Below are positions 36,299-45,179 of a stretch of DNA of 64,000 bases, in pieces. The DNA comes from Microcoleus sp. FACHB-68 (GTDB lineage: Bacteria > Cyanobacteriota > Cyanobacteriia > Cyanobacteriales > Oscillatoriaceae). The notes beneath the pieces were generated by a model that was given only the letters and a program-made list of their open reading frames with translations, had not been told where the DNA came from and made no database searches. Numbering within the stretch: the stretch's first letter is position 1; the number at the start of each line of letters is the position of its first letter. Location of the stretch: positions 310,001 through 374,000 of the forward strand of contig NZ_JACJOT010000006.1 in NCBI RefSeq assembly GCF_014695715.1, read 5' to 3'. Made by a program: the position numbers and the translations under genes.

Positions 36299-37015
36299 AT
36301 GAGCATCACACGTAAATGGTCAGCCACTCAGCAACGGGCGCTCGAAATTTTGATTCGCTTAAAGCGTCTTTATCCAGATGCCAAATGCACGCTTAATTAT
36401 GAGACGCCGGTGCAGTTGCTGGTGGCAACGATCCTCTCCGCACAATGCACAGATGAGCGGGTGAATAAGGTGACACCGGCACTATTTAGCCGGTTTCCTG
36501 ATGCACCCGCCTTTGCCGGTGCGGATTTAGAAGAACTCGAAACTTTAGTACGTTCCACCGGCTTCTATCGCAACAAGGCCAAAAATATTAAGGGCGCTTG
36601 TCGCATGATCGGAGAAAAATTTCAAGGTAAAGTGCCGAAGCGGATGGAACTGCTGCTGGAGTTGCCGGGAGTTGCCAGAAAAACCGCCAATGTGGTTTTA
36701 GCCCATGCCTACGGCATCAATCAAGGCGTTACGGTGGATACCCACGTCAGCCGGCTCAGCCGCCGGTTGGGCTTGACTGAACACACCGATGCGGTGCGCG
36801 TCGAGCGAGATTTAATTCGTCTACTGCCCCAGGAAGATTGGGAAAATTGGTCAATTCGGCTAATTTATCACGGACGTGCGATTTGTAATGCCCGCAAACC
36901 TTTGTGCGATGCCTGCGCCCTTGCGGATCTGTGCCCTTCTGCGAATCTCCCTCAACCCTTGATGCCGGCAGATGTTGATGCCGGTGTTGTTGATGCCGGT
37001 GTTGGGAGTGCCTGA
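36299..37015 (+). CDS. nth: Endonuclease III (DNA glycosylase/AP lyase)
   Basis: Base-excision repair enzyme removing oxidised pyrimidines and nicking abasic sites. I chose the ATG at 36299 (MSITRKWSATQQRALEIL). The helix-hairpin-helix LLELPGVARKTANVVL carries the catalytic Lys, and VTVDTHVSRL the catalytic Asp. The iron-sulphur loop has the canonical C-x6-C-x2-C-x5-C spacing (CNARKPLCDACALADLC). The last ~16 residues (DVDAGVVDAGVGSA) come from a GATGCCGGTGTTG repeat and are not family sequence. Confidence 0.97.
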   Translation: MSITRKWSATQQRALEILIRLKRLYPDAKCTLNYETPVQLLVATILSAQCTDERVNKVTPALFSRFPDAPAFAGADLEELETLVRSTGFYRNKAKNIKGACRMIGEKFQGKVPKRMELLLELPGVARKTANVVLAHAYGINQGVTVDTHVSRLSRRLGLTEHTDAVRVERDLIRLLPQEDWENWSIRLIYHGRAICNARKPLCDACALADLCPSANLPQPLMPADVDAGVVDAGVGSA

Positions 37016-37060
37016 AGCGTTTGACTTAATATACAAATCTGTTAAGTACACCGATAGCTC

Positions 37061-37090
37061 TTGGCCGGCTCAAGCTCGATCAGATACAAT
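37061..37090 (+). promoter_or_regulatory. Candidate rpsN promoter
   Basis: TTGGCC and TACAAT separated by 18 bp, about 40 bp before the rpsN ATG. A reasonable sigma-70 type match, judged by eye. Confidence 0.4.
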
Positions 37091-37129
37091 GGGAAATAGT
37101 GTCTTTATTTGGGGATAAGAGAATCGTTC

Positions 37130-37432
37130 ATGGCCAAGAAGAGCATGATTGAGCGGGAAAAGAAACGCCAGCGTCTAGTGGATAAGTACGCTGATAGACG
37201 AGAAGAGTTAAAAGAAGAGTTTGCCAATGCCACGACGCCGGCAGCCAAAATAGAAGTTCACCGGCAACTGCAACAGCTGCCGCGTAACAGCGCTCCTACC
37301 CGGCTCCGCAATCGTTGCTGGCTCACAGGTCGCTCCAGAGGTTACTATCGTGACTTTGGCTTGTCTCGCCACGTTATTCGAGAAATGGCTCACACAGGAT
37401 TGCTACCGGGCGTGGTTAAGTCCAGCTGGTAG
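37130..37432 (+). CDS. rpsN: 30S ribosomal protein S14
   Basis: A 100-residue S14 of the long, zinc-free type (no CxxC pairs), binding 16S rRNA in the 30S head. The start at [17 protein letters not shown] is standard. The C-terminal signature [29 protein letters not shown] is intact. It is a single isolated gene, as usual in cyanobacteria, followed by a hairpin repeat that can serve as terminator. Confidence 0.98.
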   Translation: MAKKSMIEREKKRQRLVDKYADRREELKEEFANATTPAAKIEVHRQLQQLPRNSAPTRLRNRCWLTGRSRGYYRDFGLSRHVIREMAHTGLLPGVVKSSW

Positions 37433-37448
37433 TCGTTATCGGATTTTG

Positions 37449-37487
37449 GATTTTAGATTTTGCATGGAAACGCTAAAATCTAAAATC
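37449..37487. terminator. GATTTTAGATTTT inverted repeat between convergent genes
   Basis: Perfect 13-bp arms GATTTTAGATTTT / AAAATCTAAAATC with a 13-nt loop, placed between rpsN and the convergent gene at 37495. A further AAAATCT copy follows. The word is a common dispersed repeat in cyanobacteria and may act as a bidirectional terminator. Confidence 0.6.
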
Positions 37488-37494
37488 TAAAATC

Positions 37495-37824
37495 TTACTG
37501 TCCGCAGCATCGATTGATTCCCAAACTCTCTAGTAGTAAGTCGCTAACCGCGTTGGCAACGGCAAACTCTCCATAAAAGCTTTTAGAAAAATCAAACGCT
37601 TGCATTTCGGTAACGAGAGCGATCACGAGAGAACCCACATCATTCTCGCCTTCCATTCGCTGTCGGACGAAAATTTGGGCAGCTCTTTGGGCGATCTCCT
37701 GATTGACCGGCTCTGGGATAAACTGTTCGTCTAGCCATTTATGCAAAGCAGTTTGCAACCATTCGCCTTCCTGATGAGGATTTTGAACGGGAGGTAACGT
37801 GATCGGTGAAATCGGCTCAGACAT
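37495..37824 (-). CDS. Conserved hypothetical protein
   Basis: A 109-residue soluble helical protein (EGEWLQTALHKWLDEQFIPEP ... NQEIAQRAAQIFVRQRMEG ... DVGSLVIALVTEMQAFDFSKSFYGEF) ending in a CC pair near the C-terminus. I do not recognise the family, but composition and regular helices look like a real gene. It is convergent with rpsN and divergent from aat. Confidence 0.75.
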   Translation of the reverse strand: MSEPISPITLPPVQNPHQEGEWLQTALHKWLDEQFIPEPVNQEIAQRAAQIFVRQRMEGENDVGSLVIALVTEMQAFDFSKSFYGEFAVANAVSDLLLESLGINRCCGQ

Positions 37825-37952
37825 TAGCTCTAAATATGGCAGCTGTTTCTAACCATCTTAGGTTGACACCGGCTCAGTAAACAACTTGCCACAGTTGGCG
37901 ATCCTACATAAAATTGTCGGGCAACTGTCTAAACCTTTGCCCAGCTTCTCTG

Positions 37953-38534
37953 ATGAAATTTGATATTCCTGCGATTATCCAGGGGTACGCTCAAGGCTAC
38001 TTCCTGATGGCCAATGATGGGGAAGATGGTAGCTTGGGGTGGTATTCCAGCCGGCAACGAGCGTTAATTCCCCTAGATGGGCGTTTTCGCTACCCCCGTT
38101 CATTGCAACGCTTTCTCAATCAAGAACGCTTTACAGCAGCCATTAACCGCGATTTTCAGGGCGTGATCGCCGGTTGTGCTAACCGAGAAACAACCTGGAT
38201 TTCCTCACAACTGCAAGAGATTTACTGGGAATTGTATCAAGCCGGCTGGGCTTATAGTTTTGAAACCTGGCAAGGAGATGAACTAGCCGGCGGCATTTTA
38301 GGAATTGCTATCGGGGGAGCTTTTATTGGAGAATCCATGTTTTATAGAATTCCCGAAGGCTCAAAAGTCGCAATGGTCAAATTAGTCGAACACCTGCAAA
38401 CGCAACAGTTCCTATTATTTGACGCGCAAATGATGAACCCCCATTTAGAACGATTTGGAGCCTATACCGTTAGCGAACAAGAGTATGAACCCCTGCTCCA
38501 AAAAGCTGTGCGACGCCAGTGTTCTTTTCAGTAA
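37953..38534 (+). CDS. aat: Leucyl/phenylalanyl-tRNA-protein transferase
   Basis: Adds Leu or Phe from aminoacyl-tRNA to N-terminal Arg or Lys of proteins, marking them for ClpS/ClpAP degradation (N-end rule). I chose the ATG at 37953 (MKFDIPAIIQGYAQGYFLMA), giving 193 residues. Family blocks are WYSSRQRALIPLD, GGILGIAIGGAFIGESMFYR and LLFDAQMMNPHLERFGA. It is slightly shorter than the enterobacterial enzyme, as usual in cyanobacteria. Complete. Confidence 0.95.
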   Translation: MKFDIPAIIQGYAQGYFLMANDGEDGSLGWYSSRQRALIPLDGRFRYPRSLQRFLNQERFTAAINRDFQGVIAGCANRETTWISSQLQEIYWELYQAGWAYSFETWQGDELAGGILGIAIGGAFIGESMFYRIPEGSKVAMVKLVEHLQTQQFLLFDAQMMNPHLERFGAYTVSEQEYEPLLQKAVRRQCSFQ

Positions 38535-38620
38535 TTTAAACTTGTAACTTTTTCTAAGCAGAGAAAATAAAAATGCAATTAATGAATAAGAAACTTTCAG
38601 AAAATAACTGAGCAAGTTTC

Positions 38621-39250
38621 CTAATTTACGGCTACAAAAATTTCTTGAGCCGTTAGTCGTAATTCTGGGAAAATTGAAGACACGAGCAAATCGTTTCCCC
38701 GAAATAATTGCTTTTGATATTCATCCTCAACCAAGGTACAAATTGTAATTGCCGGCTGTTTAGGTTTGCCAATATACTCTCTGCCGCCAACACCCAGATA
38801 GTCCACAATCCAATATTCAGGAACCCCTAAAATTGCCTAGTCCTCAACCGTTCGGGCGTAATCATTCTGCCAGTTTGTACTTACAACTTCAACCACAAGT
38901 TTGATTGAAGCGCCTAATGTAATTACCGGCTCCTGTTTCCATAAAGGTTCATTTACCAGTTGAGATTGGTCTAAAACAATGACATCAGGACGAAAAGCCG
39001 TCTCTGTTCCTAATAGTTTAATAAGACATCGATAGGGAATAAAATAAGCAGTATTCTAGCGCTCAATCTCCACATTTAGCTTTCGCCCAATCATCGCAGC
39101 GACTTGCTCGTGTAATCCTGTTGGTTCTATATTAATTAATTCGCCATCAATTAATTCATAGCGATCATCCTCGCCGTATCGTTTAATAAATTCATCGCTG
39201 GTAAGAAGTTGTGGGACTAATTGAACCATGTTGTGTTCCTCACTTAGCAA
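38621..39250 (-). pseudogene. Uma2-family (DUF820) endonuclease-like gene with two in-frame TAG stops
   Basis: One continuous 210-codon minus frame encodes a whole Uma2-type protein: MVQLVPQLLTSDEFIKRYGEDDRYELIDGELI at the N-terminus, the metal-site block TAFRPDVIVLDQ, IKLVVEVVSTNWQNDY, then VPEYWIVDYLGVGGREYI. It is interrupted by TAG at 39056-39058 (after NVEIER) and TAG at 38837-38839, where the family normally has Tyr before AILGVPEYW. No frameshift is needed. Uma2 genes are numerous and poorly characterised in cyanobacteria, so loss of one copy is unsurprising. Confidence 0.88.
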
Positions 39251-39291
39251 CCATCTGCATCAATGACTAGAGATAATTCAACACGAATAAA

Positions 39292-39325
39292 TTATCTGTG
39301 TTTATCTGTGTTTATCAGTGGTTGA
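39292..39325. repeat. Intergenic CAGATAAACA-type repeat
   Basis: TTATCTGTGTTTATCTGTGTTTATCAGTGGTT, the reverse complement of the family seen inside cobB (CAGATAAACGCAGATAAACG), here in its ordinary intergenic setting. Confidence 0.75.
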
Positions 39326-39343
39326 ATTTAAACTTTTACAATT

Positions 39344-40195
39344 TTAATTAATTTTCCGCTCAGTAACTAGCGTCAAACTCACCCATTCACCCTTATCACT
39401 GTAGCGGCGAATTAAACGCTGACGCAAATCCGGCTGAATTAACCAACCGGCTTCTAAAAAGAACGACTGACGCAGTTGAACAGATTGAAGACAAGTAGAA
39501 GACGCGCCATCGGGTAACATCAACACTTGCACCGGCACAGAACCTTCATCAAAAAGGATAGTTTTCCCTTCAACTCGACCTTTAGAAGTAAAACCCTGGA
39601 TACCTGCGCCGGCACCAAAACTCAGTTGTTGCACCACACGATCAGCACCGTCTTTTTGTAATCTCAACGTCGTTGAAAATTGATCGGGTGAACGCCAATC
39701 GGGATAAAGCGTGTGCGCCTCTCCCTGCCATTCTCCCAGCAATTGATCTAAAGTCAAAGGAGGGCGTTCTACAACCTCTGTCCCCGCCCGCATTTCCCGG
39801 ATTAGCGTCAATTTATCCAGCTTGCCATCCTGGTTAAATAACTGCACTAAGCGCAGCCGATTGTTATTAGCAATAAACCCAAATTCTGCCCCAAATTCCG
39901 CGTAAGGTGCTAATTGGATGCTGCCTTGAGAAAATGCTCCATTCTCAAAAAACAAAATATCTCGCCCTAGAGAACTATACTCCCGCACCATCTCCTGAAC
40001 ATTGGTTTCCTCTAAACCTCCAGAATCTGGAGCAAACCGGCGCAGTCTGAGGCGAACTTTTTGGTTATCCTCTAACCCTTCTAAAAAAAGCACGCTGGGA
40101 GTCATATTGATCAGTTCACCGGCAGGGGAAAGTTGAGTAAATGAACCTTGCCACTGTCCGAGATTTTGCAAAAAGTTATTCCATTGAGAAGACAT
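39344..40195 (-). CDS. DUF3598 family protein
   Basis: A 283-residue protein resembling the DUF3598 family of cyanobacteria and algae, thought to form lipocalin-like beta barrels related in fold to phycobilin lyases. The N-terminal WNNFLQNLGQWQGSFTQLSP and the repeated second-half start LLGEWQGEAHTLYPDW indicate two barrel halves. The terminal LEAGWLIQPDLRQRLIRRY is also typical. No signal peptide. Ligand and function unknown; a bilin- or carotenoid-related role is only a guess from fold. Confidence 0.85.
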   Translation of the reverse strand: MSSQWNNFLQNLGQWQGSFTQLSPAGELINMTPSVLFLEGLEDNQKVRLRLRRFAPDSGGLEETNVQEMVREYSSLGRDILFFENGAFSQGSIQLAPYAEFGAEFGFIANNNRLRLVQLFNQDGKLDKLTLIREMRAGTEVVERPPLTLDQLLGEWQGEAHTLYPDWRSPDQFSTTLRLQKDGADRVVQQLSFGAGAGIQGFTSKGRVEGKTILFDEGSVPVQVLMLPDGASSTCLQSVQLRQSFFLEAGWLIQPDLRQRLIRRYSDKGEWVSLTLVTERKIN

Positions 40196-40360
40196 AATTC
40201 AAGGGTTTAATTTTGAAGATTAAATAGGGCAAAAAAAGATTGAGACCTAACTTCTCGAACCTTTCCTTATTCTAAATTGTTTCCTGCCGGCCTCAAAAAT
40301 TCAGATTCCATAATGCCGGCAACTTTCCCATCTTATTTAGAGATAACAACCTTCTCCACC

Positions 40361-42622
40361 TTAAACCACCTGGTAAATAAAACTCAGCGTCGCCCAAGCA
40401 TTCACATCAAAAGCAAACGCATCGCTTGATATCCCAGCCAGTTGAGCACTGCCGGCACTCGCTTCGTGTAAATCTTGCAAAAGTGCTTGCGCCACCGGCA
40501 AAGGATTTGACAGCACACCAATAGGCTGAGCTTCTCCCCTTGAAGGCATTGCCGCTGCCAGCGCCGCACTTGTCCGAGTGAAGGGAGAAGTCGAGCAAAT
40601 CACTTGCGCTTCCGTCATCCCACCGGCACCGCGCACGATCCAGGCAGACTGAGACGCAGCCGAGGGAATTGTCACGCTTTCTCCTGGGGCGATCGCATTT
40701 TGCTGCACAGCCGGTTGGGTTTGAGCAACTTCTGTAGAACCGGCAGGCTGGACAGCACAAAGCGCAACGGCTTCGCAAACACCGCCGGCATAGGCTCGTC
40801 CCCGGTGATCTAAACCCAGCAGAATATAATAAACCGGGCGATCACTGTCATTTCTCAGCCGGTACTGGATACGGCTGCCGGCAGATAAATTCAAAACGCC
40901 TAAATCTGCGTCCTGGTGAGCCGCGCGGTGTGTTGCTTTATTGCTTTGTTCTCGCAAGGTTTGGCGTTCAAGCAGTACCCGTTGTTCAGTGCCCTCCACC
41001 TGTTCGAGAGTGGCTGTAATCCCCAAACGAGAAGATCCTTCATTTGCGGTTAAGCGCCATAACTTAGCTGCCAAAAGCGTTTGTAGTTGTGGCGTTAACC
41101 GGCGCACCGCTGCCTTCACGGCTTCCCCACCTTCGCCGATTGTATTGGGAATTAAATCTTGCGCCAAGGAAAACAAGCCGTAGCTGCCTTGTGCGAGGGT
41201 GGGTAAAGCAGATGTTGGGGTTTGGGCGAGTAAAGTTTCTCGCACGCGCCCAAATAAACAATCAGCCGGTTGTTCACCCGCCACCACCGCCGAGACATGA
41301 GAAATCGTGGAAAAAGCGCTCGTTGCATCCACCCGCTCGATTCTGTCTAAACCGGCTTCTAAAGCCACCGTCAAGGTGATATTTCGCGGCAACACTCGGA
41401 CGGCTTCTTGAACGAACTGTCCCACCTTTAGGGGCGTAACAGCCGCCCCATTCGCTGATAAAAGTTGGGCTTGCGCCGTCAAACCGCTGCGAGAGCGAGT
41501 TTGGAGCAACGTGGCATTTTCTCCGGCTGCCGGTTCTTGGGGAACGATTCTCAGCAGAGAATTGACGCCATAAGATTCTAAAACCCGTGCCGGCAGTCCT
41601 GCCAACCACACCTGAGCGGTTTTACCATCATCCGCCACCGACATCACCGCCCCATCTGCCCCAACTGGGGACACCGGCACTGGTAACGTATTTTTTTTGC
41701 TGGTTTCGTGAAGGATTTGGGGCTGCTGATCTTTCCCTGCCAGTTGCTTGAGGGTGCAGGCTGCCCGTTGCAGGTTGAAGTTTAGCGTGGTTGCCGGTGT
41801 TGCCCCCCACAAACTTTGGGTAAGGGCGTAAGTAAATAAGCCGGCGCTAAATCCATTCCACTGCATCTCAGCCGCTTGCCGGTCGGGTGCGGCTGCTGTC
41901 AGAATCACTCCAGGCACCCCAGAGGCGCGTTTTTGAGTCATTCCTTCCCGCAGTTGTTGCTGAAAATTCAGTTCATCAGAGTCGGTTGCATCTGCCATCG
42001 GGGTTGGGCGAGAGCGAATCCGCAAATTTCCCTGTAAGGCGTTGCCGGGATAGGTGTAGCTGGTATCGAGCACTGCCAAAACGCGTTCTGTTTGCAGTGA
42101 GCGTATGAGCAGCAGCAGTGTTTCTTCTAATAAATCATTAACCAAGGTGGTATCGGAGCCAAGGATACCATCGACCGGCACGAAAGAATTTTGGAGTTTA
42201 GCCGTTGAATTGGGTGCCGGTTCAGACTCACCGCCGGCATGAATGCGACGCCCATAGCCGCTGAAGTGGAAAACCACGACATCATCAGCACTTGCCTGTT
42301 CCTTCAAATGGCTGACGAAGGCATTTTCAATATTATTGCGAGTGGCGAGACTGTCGGTGAGCGTCAAAACATCTGCCGGTTGGAAGCCAAAGCGGTGAAT
42401 GAGCAGTTCTCGTTGCAGATCCACATCCGTTACACAGCCGTTGAGGGTGTTGCCGGTGCCATACTGGTTAATGCCAACGAGCAGCGCCAACTTCCGAGCG
42501 TTTGGCTGTGCCAGGGCTTGATAGTAGCGATCGCCCATTCGCCCCAGCAATGCTTCACTCATTCCCAAACCTGCCAGCAAGCTGCCGGCTCGTTGCAAAA
42601 ATTCCCGCCTTTTCAGTCCCAT
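40361..42622 (-). CDS. Tat-exported caspase-fold protein with substituted catalytic dyad
   Basis: A 753-residue protein with a twin-arginine signal (LKRREFLQRAGSLLAGLGM) and a p20 caspase domain (about 43-270: KLALLVGINQYG, VVVFHFSGYG, RVLAVLDTSYTYPG). The long C-terminal part is beta-rich, with a DUF4384-like segment near RIQYRLRNDSDRPVYYILLGLD. The catalytic His of HFSGHG is replaced by Y123, and the Cys of the D-x-C motif by S188. This is the YS-type substitution described for cyanobacterial orthocaspases, so it is probably not a peptidase. It may instead bind or scaffold at the periplasmic side. Confidence 0.9.
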   Translation of the reverse strand: MGLKRREFLQRAGSLLAGLGMSEALLGRMGDRYYQALAQPNARKLALLVGINQYGTGNTLNGCVTDVDLQRELLIHRFGFQPADVLTLTDSLATRNNIENAFVSHLKEQASADDVVVFHFSGYGRRIHAGGESEPAPNSTAKLQNSFVPVDGILGSDTTLVNDLLEETLLLLIRSLQTERVLAVLDTSYTYPGNALQGNLRIRSRPTPMADATDSDELNFQQQLREGMTQKRASGVPGVILTAAAPDRQAAEMQWNGFSAGLFTYALTQSLWGATPATTLNFNLQRAACTLKQLAGKDQQPQILHETSKKNTLPVPVSPVGADGAVMSVADDGKTAQVWLAGLPARVLESYGVNSLLRIVPQEPAAGENATLLQTRSRSGLTAQAQLLSANGAAVTPLKVGQFVQEAVRVLPRNITLTVALEAGLDRIERVDATSAFSTISHVSAVVAGEQPADCLFGRVRETLLAQTPTSALPTLAQGSYGLFSLAQDLIPNTIGEGGEAVKAAVRRLTPQLQTLLAAKLWRLTANEGSSRLGITATLEQVEGTEQRVLLERQTLREQSNKATHRAAHQDADLGVLNLSAGSRIQYRLRNDSDRPVYYILLGLDHRGRAYAGGVCEAVALCAVQPAGSTEVAQTQPAVQQNAIAPGESVTIPSAASQSAWIVRGAGGMTEAQVICSTSPFTRTSAALAAAMPSRGEAQPIGVLSNPLPVAQALLQDLHEASAGSAQLAGISSDAFAFDVNAWATLSFIYQVV

Positions 42623-43001
42623 TCGCTCTTCCTTGGCTCTTACTTTTAGTTTAAATTTTCAGGTGGCTGGGGTGACCTCGATTACGCCTTTCACGCATTG
42701 GGGTGGCGGTTCCGTAAACGTGCGGGAATGAAGTGAGCAAACTGCTGTGGGGCTTTGCTTTGCAGTCCTGGTCAATTTGCATATTATCATATCAGCCGCA
42801 CACACTCATAACCTAACCGGAGTTATTTAACTATTTAATTTAAGTCTTTAAAGGTAGCAAACTTGCTTTTTATTCTTCACCTTCTCAGTGTTTATCCTCT
42901 ACTTTGTAATCTCCTATACATAAACATCTAGACATTCCGCGAGTCATATTTCTCTCTTTGCAGCCGTGATTCCTCGATTGTGACGAGGTTACAATAATCA
43001 G
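42623..43001. other. Intergenic region upstream of the caspase-like gene
   Basis: About 380 bp between divergent units. The second half is AT-rich. No terminator or recognisable operator; nothing else was identified. Confidence 0.4.
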
Positions 43002-43275
43002 ATGAAGTTTGATTGAGACGAAAATAAAGCAATAAGAAACCTCTCAAAGCACGGGATTTCGTTTGAGGAAGCCAAAACCGTTTTTCCCCGATCCGCTCTA
43101 TGTTGACTTCTACGCTCCAGATCACTCAGAAGACGAGGAACGATACCTGATTGTGGGAGAGTCAAACCGGCAGCGATTGTTAATTGTCTCCTACACAGAA
43201 CGAGGAAATTCTATTCGTCTTATTAGTGCTAGAGAAGTAACGCAAGCGGAGCGAGAAGCTTATGAACAGGGATAA
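43002..43275 (+). pseudogene. BrnT-type toxin gene with a nonsense codon and a frameshift
   Basis: From ATG 43002 the frame reads MKFD-stop-DENKAIRNLSKHGISFEEAKTVF. The TGA stands where BrnT has Trp (F-x-W-D-x-x-K). At a CCCC run (about 43083) the phase shifts and continues DPLYVDFYAPDHSEDEERYLIVGES ... LLIVSYTERGNSIRLISAREVTQAERE, the classic BrnT end. Total length (274 nt) is one base over a multiple of three. BrnT is a ribonuclease toxin; this copy should be dead. The last 14 bases overlap brnA. Confidence 0.88.
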
Positions 43276-43523
43276 GTCAGACAGGGAAGATGAGCTTCGA
43301 TCAGAGTATGACTTAAAGAGCTTGCGAGTCAGAAGATTAGGTTCTGGGCGCAAGAATTTTGCTGACAACTGTACGTTTAGAACCTGATGTTGCAGAGATA
43401 TTTCTTAATGCTGATGCAGTCAATGAAGCTTTACGGGTTCTAATCAGAATTATGCAGGAAAATCCAGCGATTGTTCCCAAAGTGCCGGCTAATACAGCGT
43501 TGGATATGACCGACGAAAAATGA
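43262..43523 (+). pseudogene. BrnA-type antitoxin gene with a frameshift
   Basis: It starts MNRDKSDREDELRSEYDLKSL and continues RVRRLGSGRKNFAD, then runs into a stop at 43385-43387. One base removed restores TVRLEPDVAEIFLNADAVNEALRVLIRIM, the BrnA ribbon-helix-helix C-terminus, through to TGA at 43521-43523. Total 262 nt is also one base over a multiple of three. It overlaps brnT, the normal brnTA arrangement. Both partners are broken, consistent with a decayed toxin-antitoxin module. Confidence 0.85.
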
Positions 43524-43764
43524 GCTGTGAAATATAAAAGTTATTTGAGAGCATCGCACGTTTCTGAAAAAGGCAACTAAAATTCAGAGGAACACAGACT
43601 CAAAACACTGTCACAGGCTATCAAACTCCGCGCCGGCAGACTTGATTTTTGTAGCCGTCTTAGCGAAGCGCCCTTGCCAGCAATTTTCAATCGCCTGGTA
43701 TATTTGTTGTAACCTCATTTCAATTTGGGAACACTACAAATGAACATCAATATGAGGCTATTTT

Positions 43765-44388
43765 ATGGAACCTGTGCTCAATAAAGGTCAACTGACAACC
43801 TGGAAAGATGATAAAGGTTTTGGCTTCATCAAGCCAGAAGATGGCGGTAAAGAAGTTTTCTTGCATATCAGTGCGCTGAAGAGAGCAGATCGCCGGCCAC
43901 AAGTCGGAGATACGATTTTCTACGAGCGAGTTGCTGAACCAGACGGGAAGGTACGTGCTGCTAAAGCTTCAATTCAAGGTGTTGCAGATCAATCTTTGCA
44001 AACCAAGCAGGAAGCAAGGAAACAAGGCGGTGCAGCTCGACCTTTGCAAACCAAGCCGGCACCAAGGAAACAGGGTTTACTTAAAAGTGTTGTTAGCCTT
44101 GGAGCTCTGGCTGTCATTGCGCTTTTTACGACCCTTAGTCCTACTCGTTCTGCCCCTCCAATTAGAGCTACCCCAACACCAGCCGGTTCTGCCTCTCCAA
44201 TGAGAGCCGTCACAAACCAAGAATGTGTTATCAAAGGCAATATCTCGATTAGTACCGGCGATAAGCTTTATCACCTTCCGGGTATGGAAGATTACGAAGC
44301 AACAAGAATCGATCCAACAAAGGGAGAAAGGTGGTTTTGTACAGAGTCAGAGGCGATCGCAAATGGTTGGCGTAAAGCACCGAAGTAG
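43765..44388 (+). CDS. Cold-shock domain protein with membrane helix and C-terminal small domain
   Basis: A 207-residue protein. An N-terminal cold-shock domain (1-70) has RNP1 KGFGFI and RNP2 EVFLHIS, which binds single-stranded RNA or DNA. A basic linker with the repeated phrase QTKxxxRKQG (about 78-108) precedes one membrane helix ([19 protein letters not shown]) and a Pro/Ala-rich stretch. The C-terminal domain [29 protein letters not shown] ... [17 protein letters not shown] resembles the small sunset or nuclease-tail domain with two Cys. CSD-TM-domain fusions occur in bacteria; the usual DUF1294 partner is missing. It would tether a nucleic-acid-binding domain to the membrane. Confidence 0.9.
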   Translation: MEPVLNKGQLTTWKDDKGFGFIKPEDGGKEVFLHISALKRADRRPQVGDTIFYERVAEPDGKVRAAKASIQGVADQSLQTKQEARKQGGAARPLQTKPAPRKQGLLKSVVSLGALAVIALFTTLSPTRSAPPIRATPTPAGSASPMRAVTNQECVIKGNISISTGDKLYHLPGMEDYEATRIDPTKGERWFCTESEAIANGWRKAPK

Positions 44389-44550
44389 CCGCAGCAGCCC
44401 AATACTTTAGGGCAGCGGATGATTGAAACCTGCTGGTGAAGTTGCCGAGGTTAACTGCCGGCGCTGGCTTTTGCCGTTAGGCTGCTTCACCTGACAGGTG
44501 GGATAATTAGGATTTAGTCGTTGTCAAATTGTTTATATCAGTTGAAAGTA

Positions 44551-44835
44551 ATGTCAAAATTTATTGTCCAAGTTCGCACCCGAAATAACTTGCTTGAACT
44601 GATTGCTAAAGAGGAATCTCAGGCATGGATCATTGCTGAAGATAAAGTTCAGCAAATCACTCACGTTCAAATAGTCAATTTTGAGGGAACACAAATGATC
44701 GAGGGCATTTTTGACCGAAGTGCAAGTTGGCGAAGAGACGATAATCGGCTTGTTTTGAAGTTTCAGCAGGGACGGATTGTGAATTGCCAAGTAAAGTTCG
44801 ATGGGCAAAATCCTGTCCGCTATCTTGAGGAGTAA
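44551..44835 (+). CDS. Hypothetical protein
   Basis: A protein of about 94 residues starting MSKFIVQVRTRNNLLELIA (an upstream TTG in frame is less likely). Mixed alpha/beta, with an aromatic and charged end (FDRSASWRRDDNRLVLKFQQGRIVN). No known motif recognised. It is transcribed in the same direction as the cold-shock gene 160 bp upstream. No function proposed. Confidence 0.55.
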   Translation: MSKFIVQVRTRNNLLELIAKEESQAWIIAEDKVQQITHVQIVNFEGTQMIEGIFDRSASWRRDDNRLVLKFQQGRIVNCQVKFDGQNPVRYLEE

Positions 44836-45179
44836 TTACACTAACCGTTTGACGCAGATAAATTAAAGCGAATTCATATTCTTGCAGAAGCGTTAAATGC
44901 CGGTGATGATCTTTCGTCTTTAAAACTCTTAAATTTATTATAGAGAACAGAAGATGCAAACTTAATTAAGATGCGTTTATGCTGAGGAAGAAGGGAAGCA
45001 AAAAAGATAATTTTGAATGCAGGAAATTTGAATTTTTCATTCAAAATGGGAACTAACTATTCAAAAATAATTCTTTAAAACTTCCCCATGCCGCTAGAGT
45101 CTTTGAGTAAAAGTATTCACGCCTAAAACGTTTCCGTAATCGACGAGAAAATCCCATAATTCCCTAATACCGGCAATCG
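44836..45179. other. Intergenic region with a short coding-like relic
   Basis: Plus frame at about 44850-44943 reads DADKLKRIHILAEALNAGD and ends LLNLL-stop, with no start codon, likely the tail of a lost gene. The rest is AT-rich and shows nothing recognisable. Convergent with sat; no strong terminator was seen. Confidence 0.4.
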
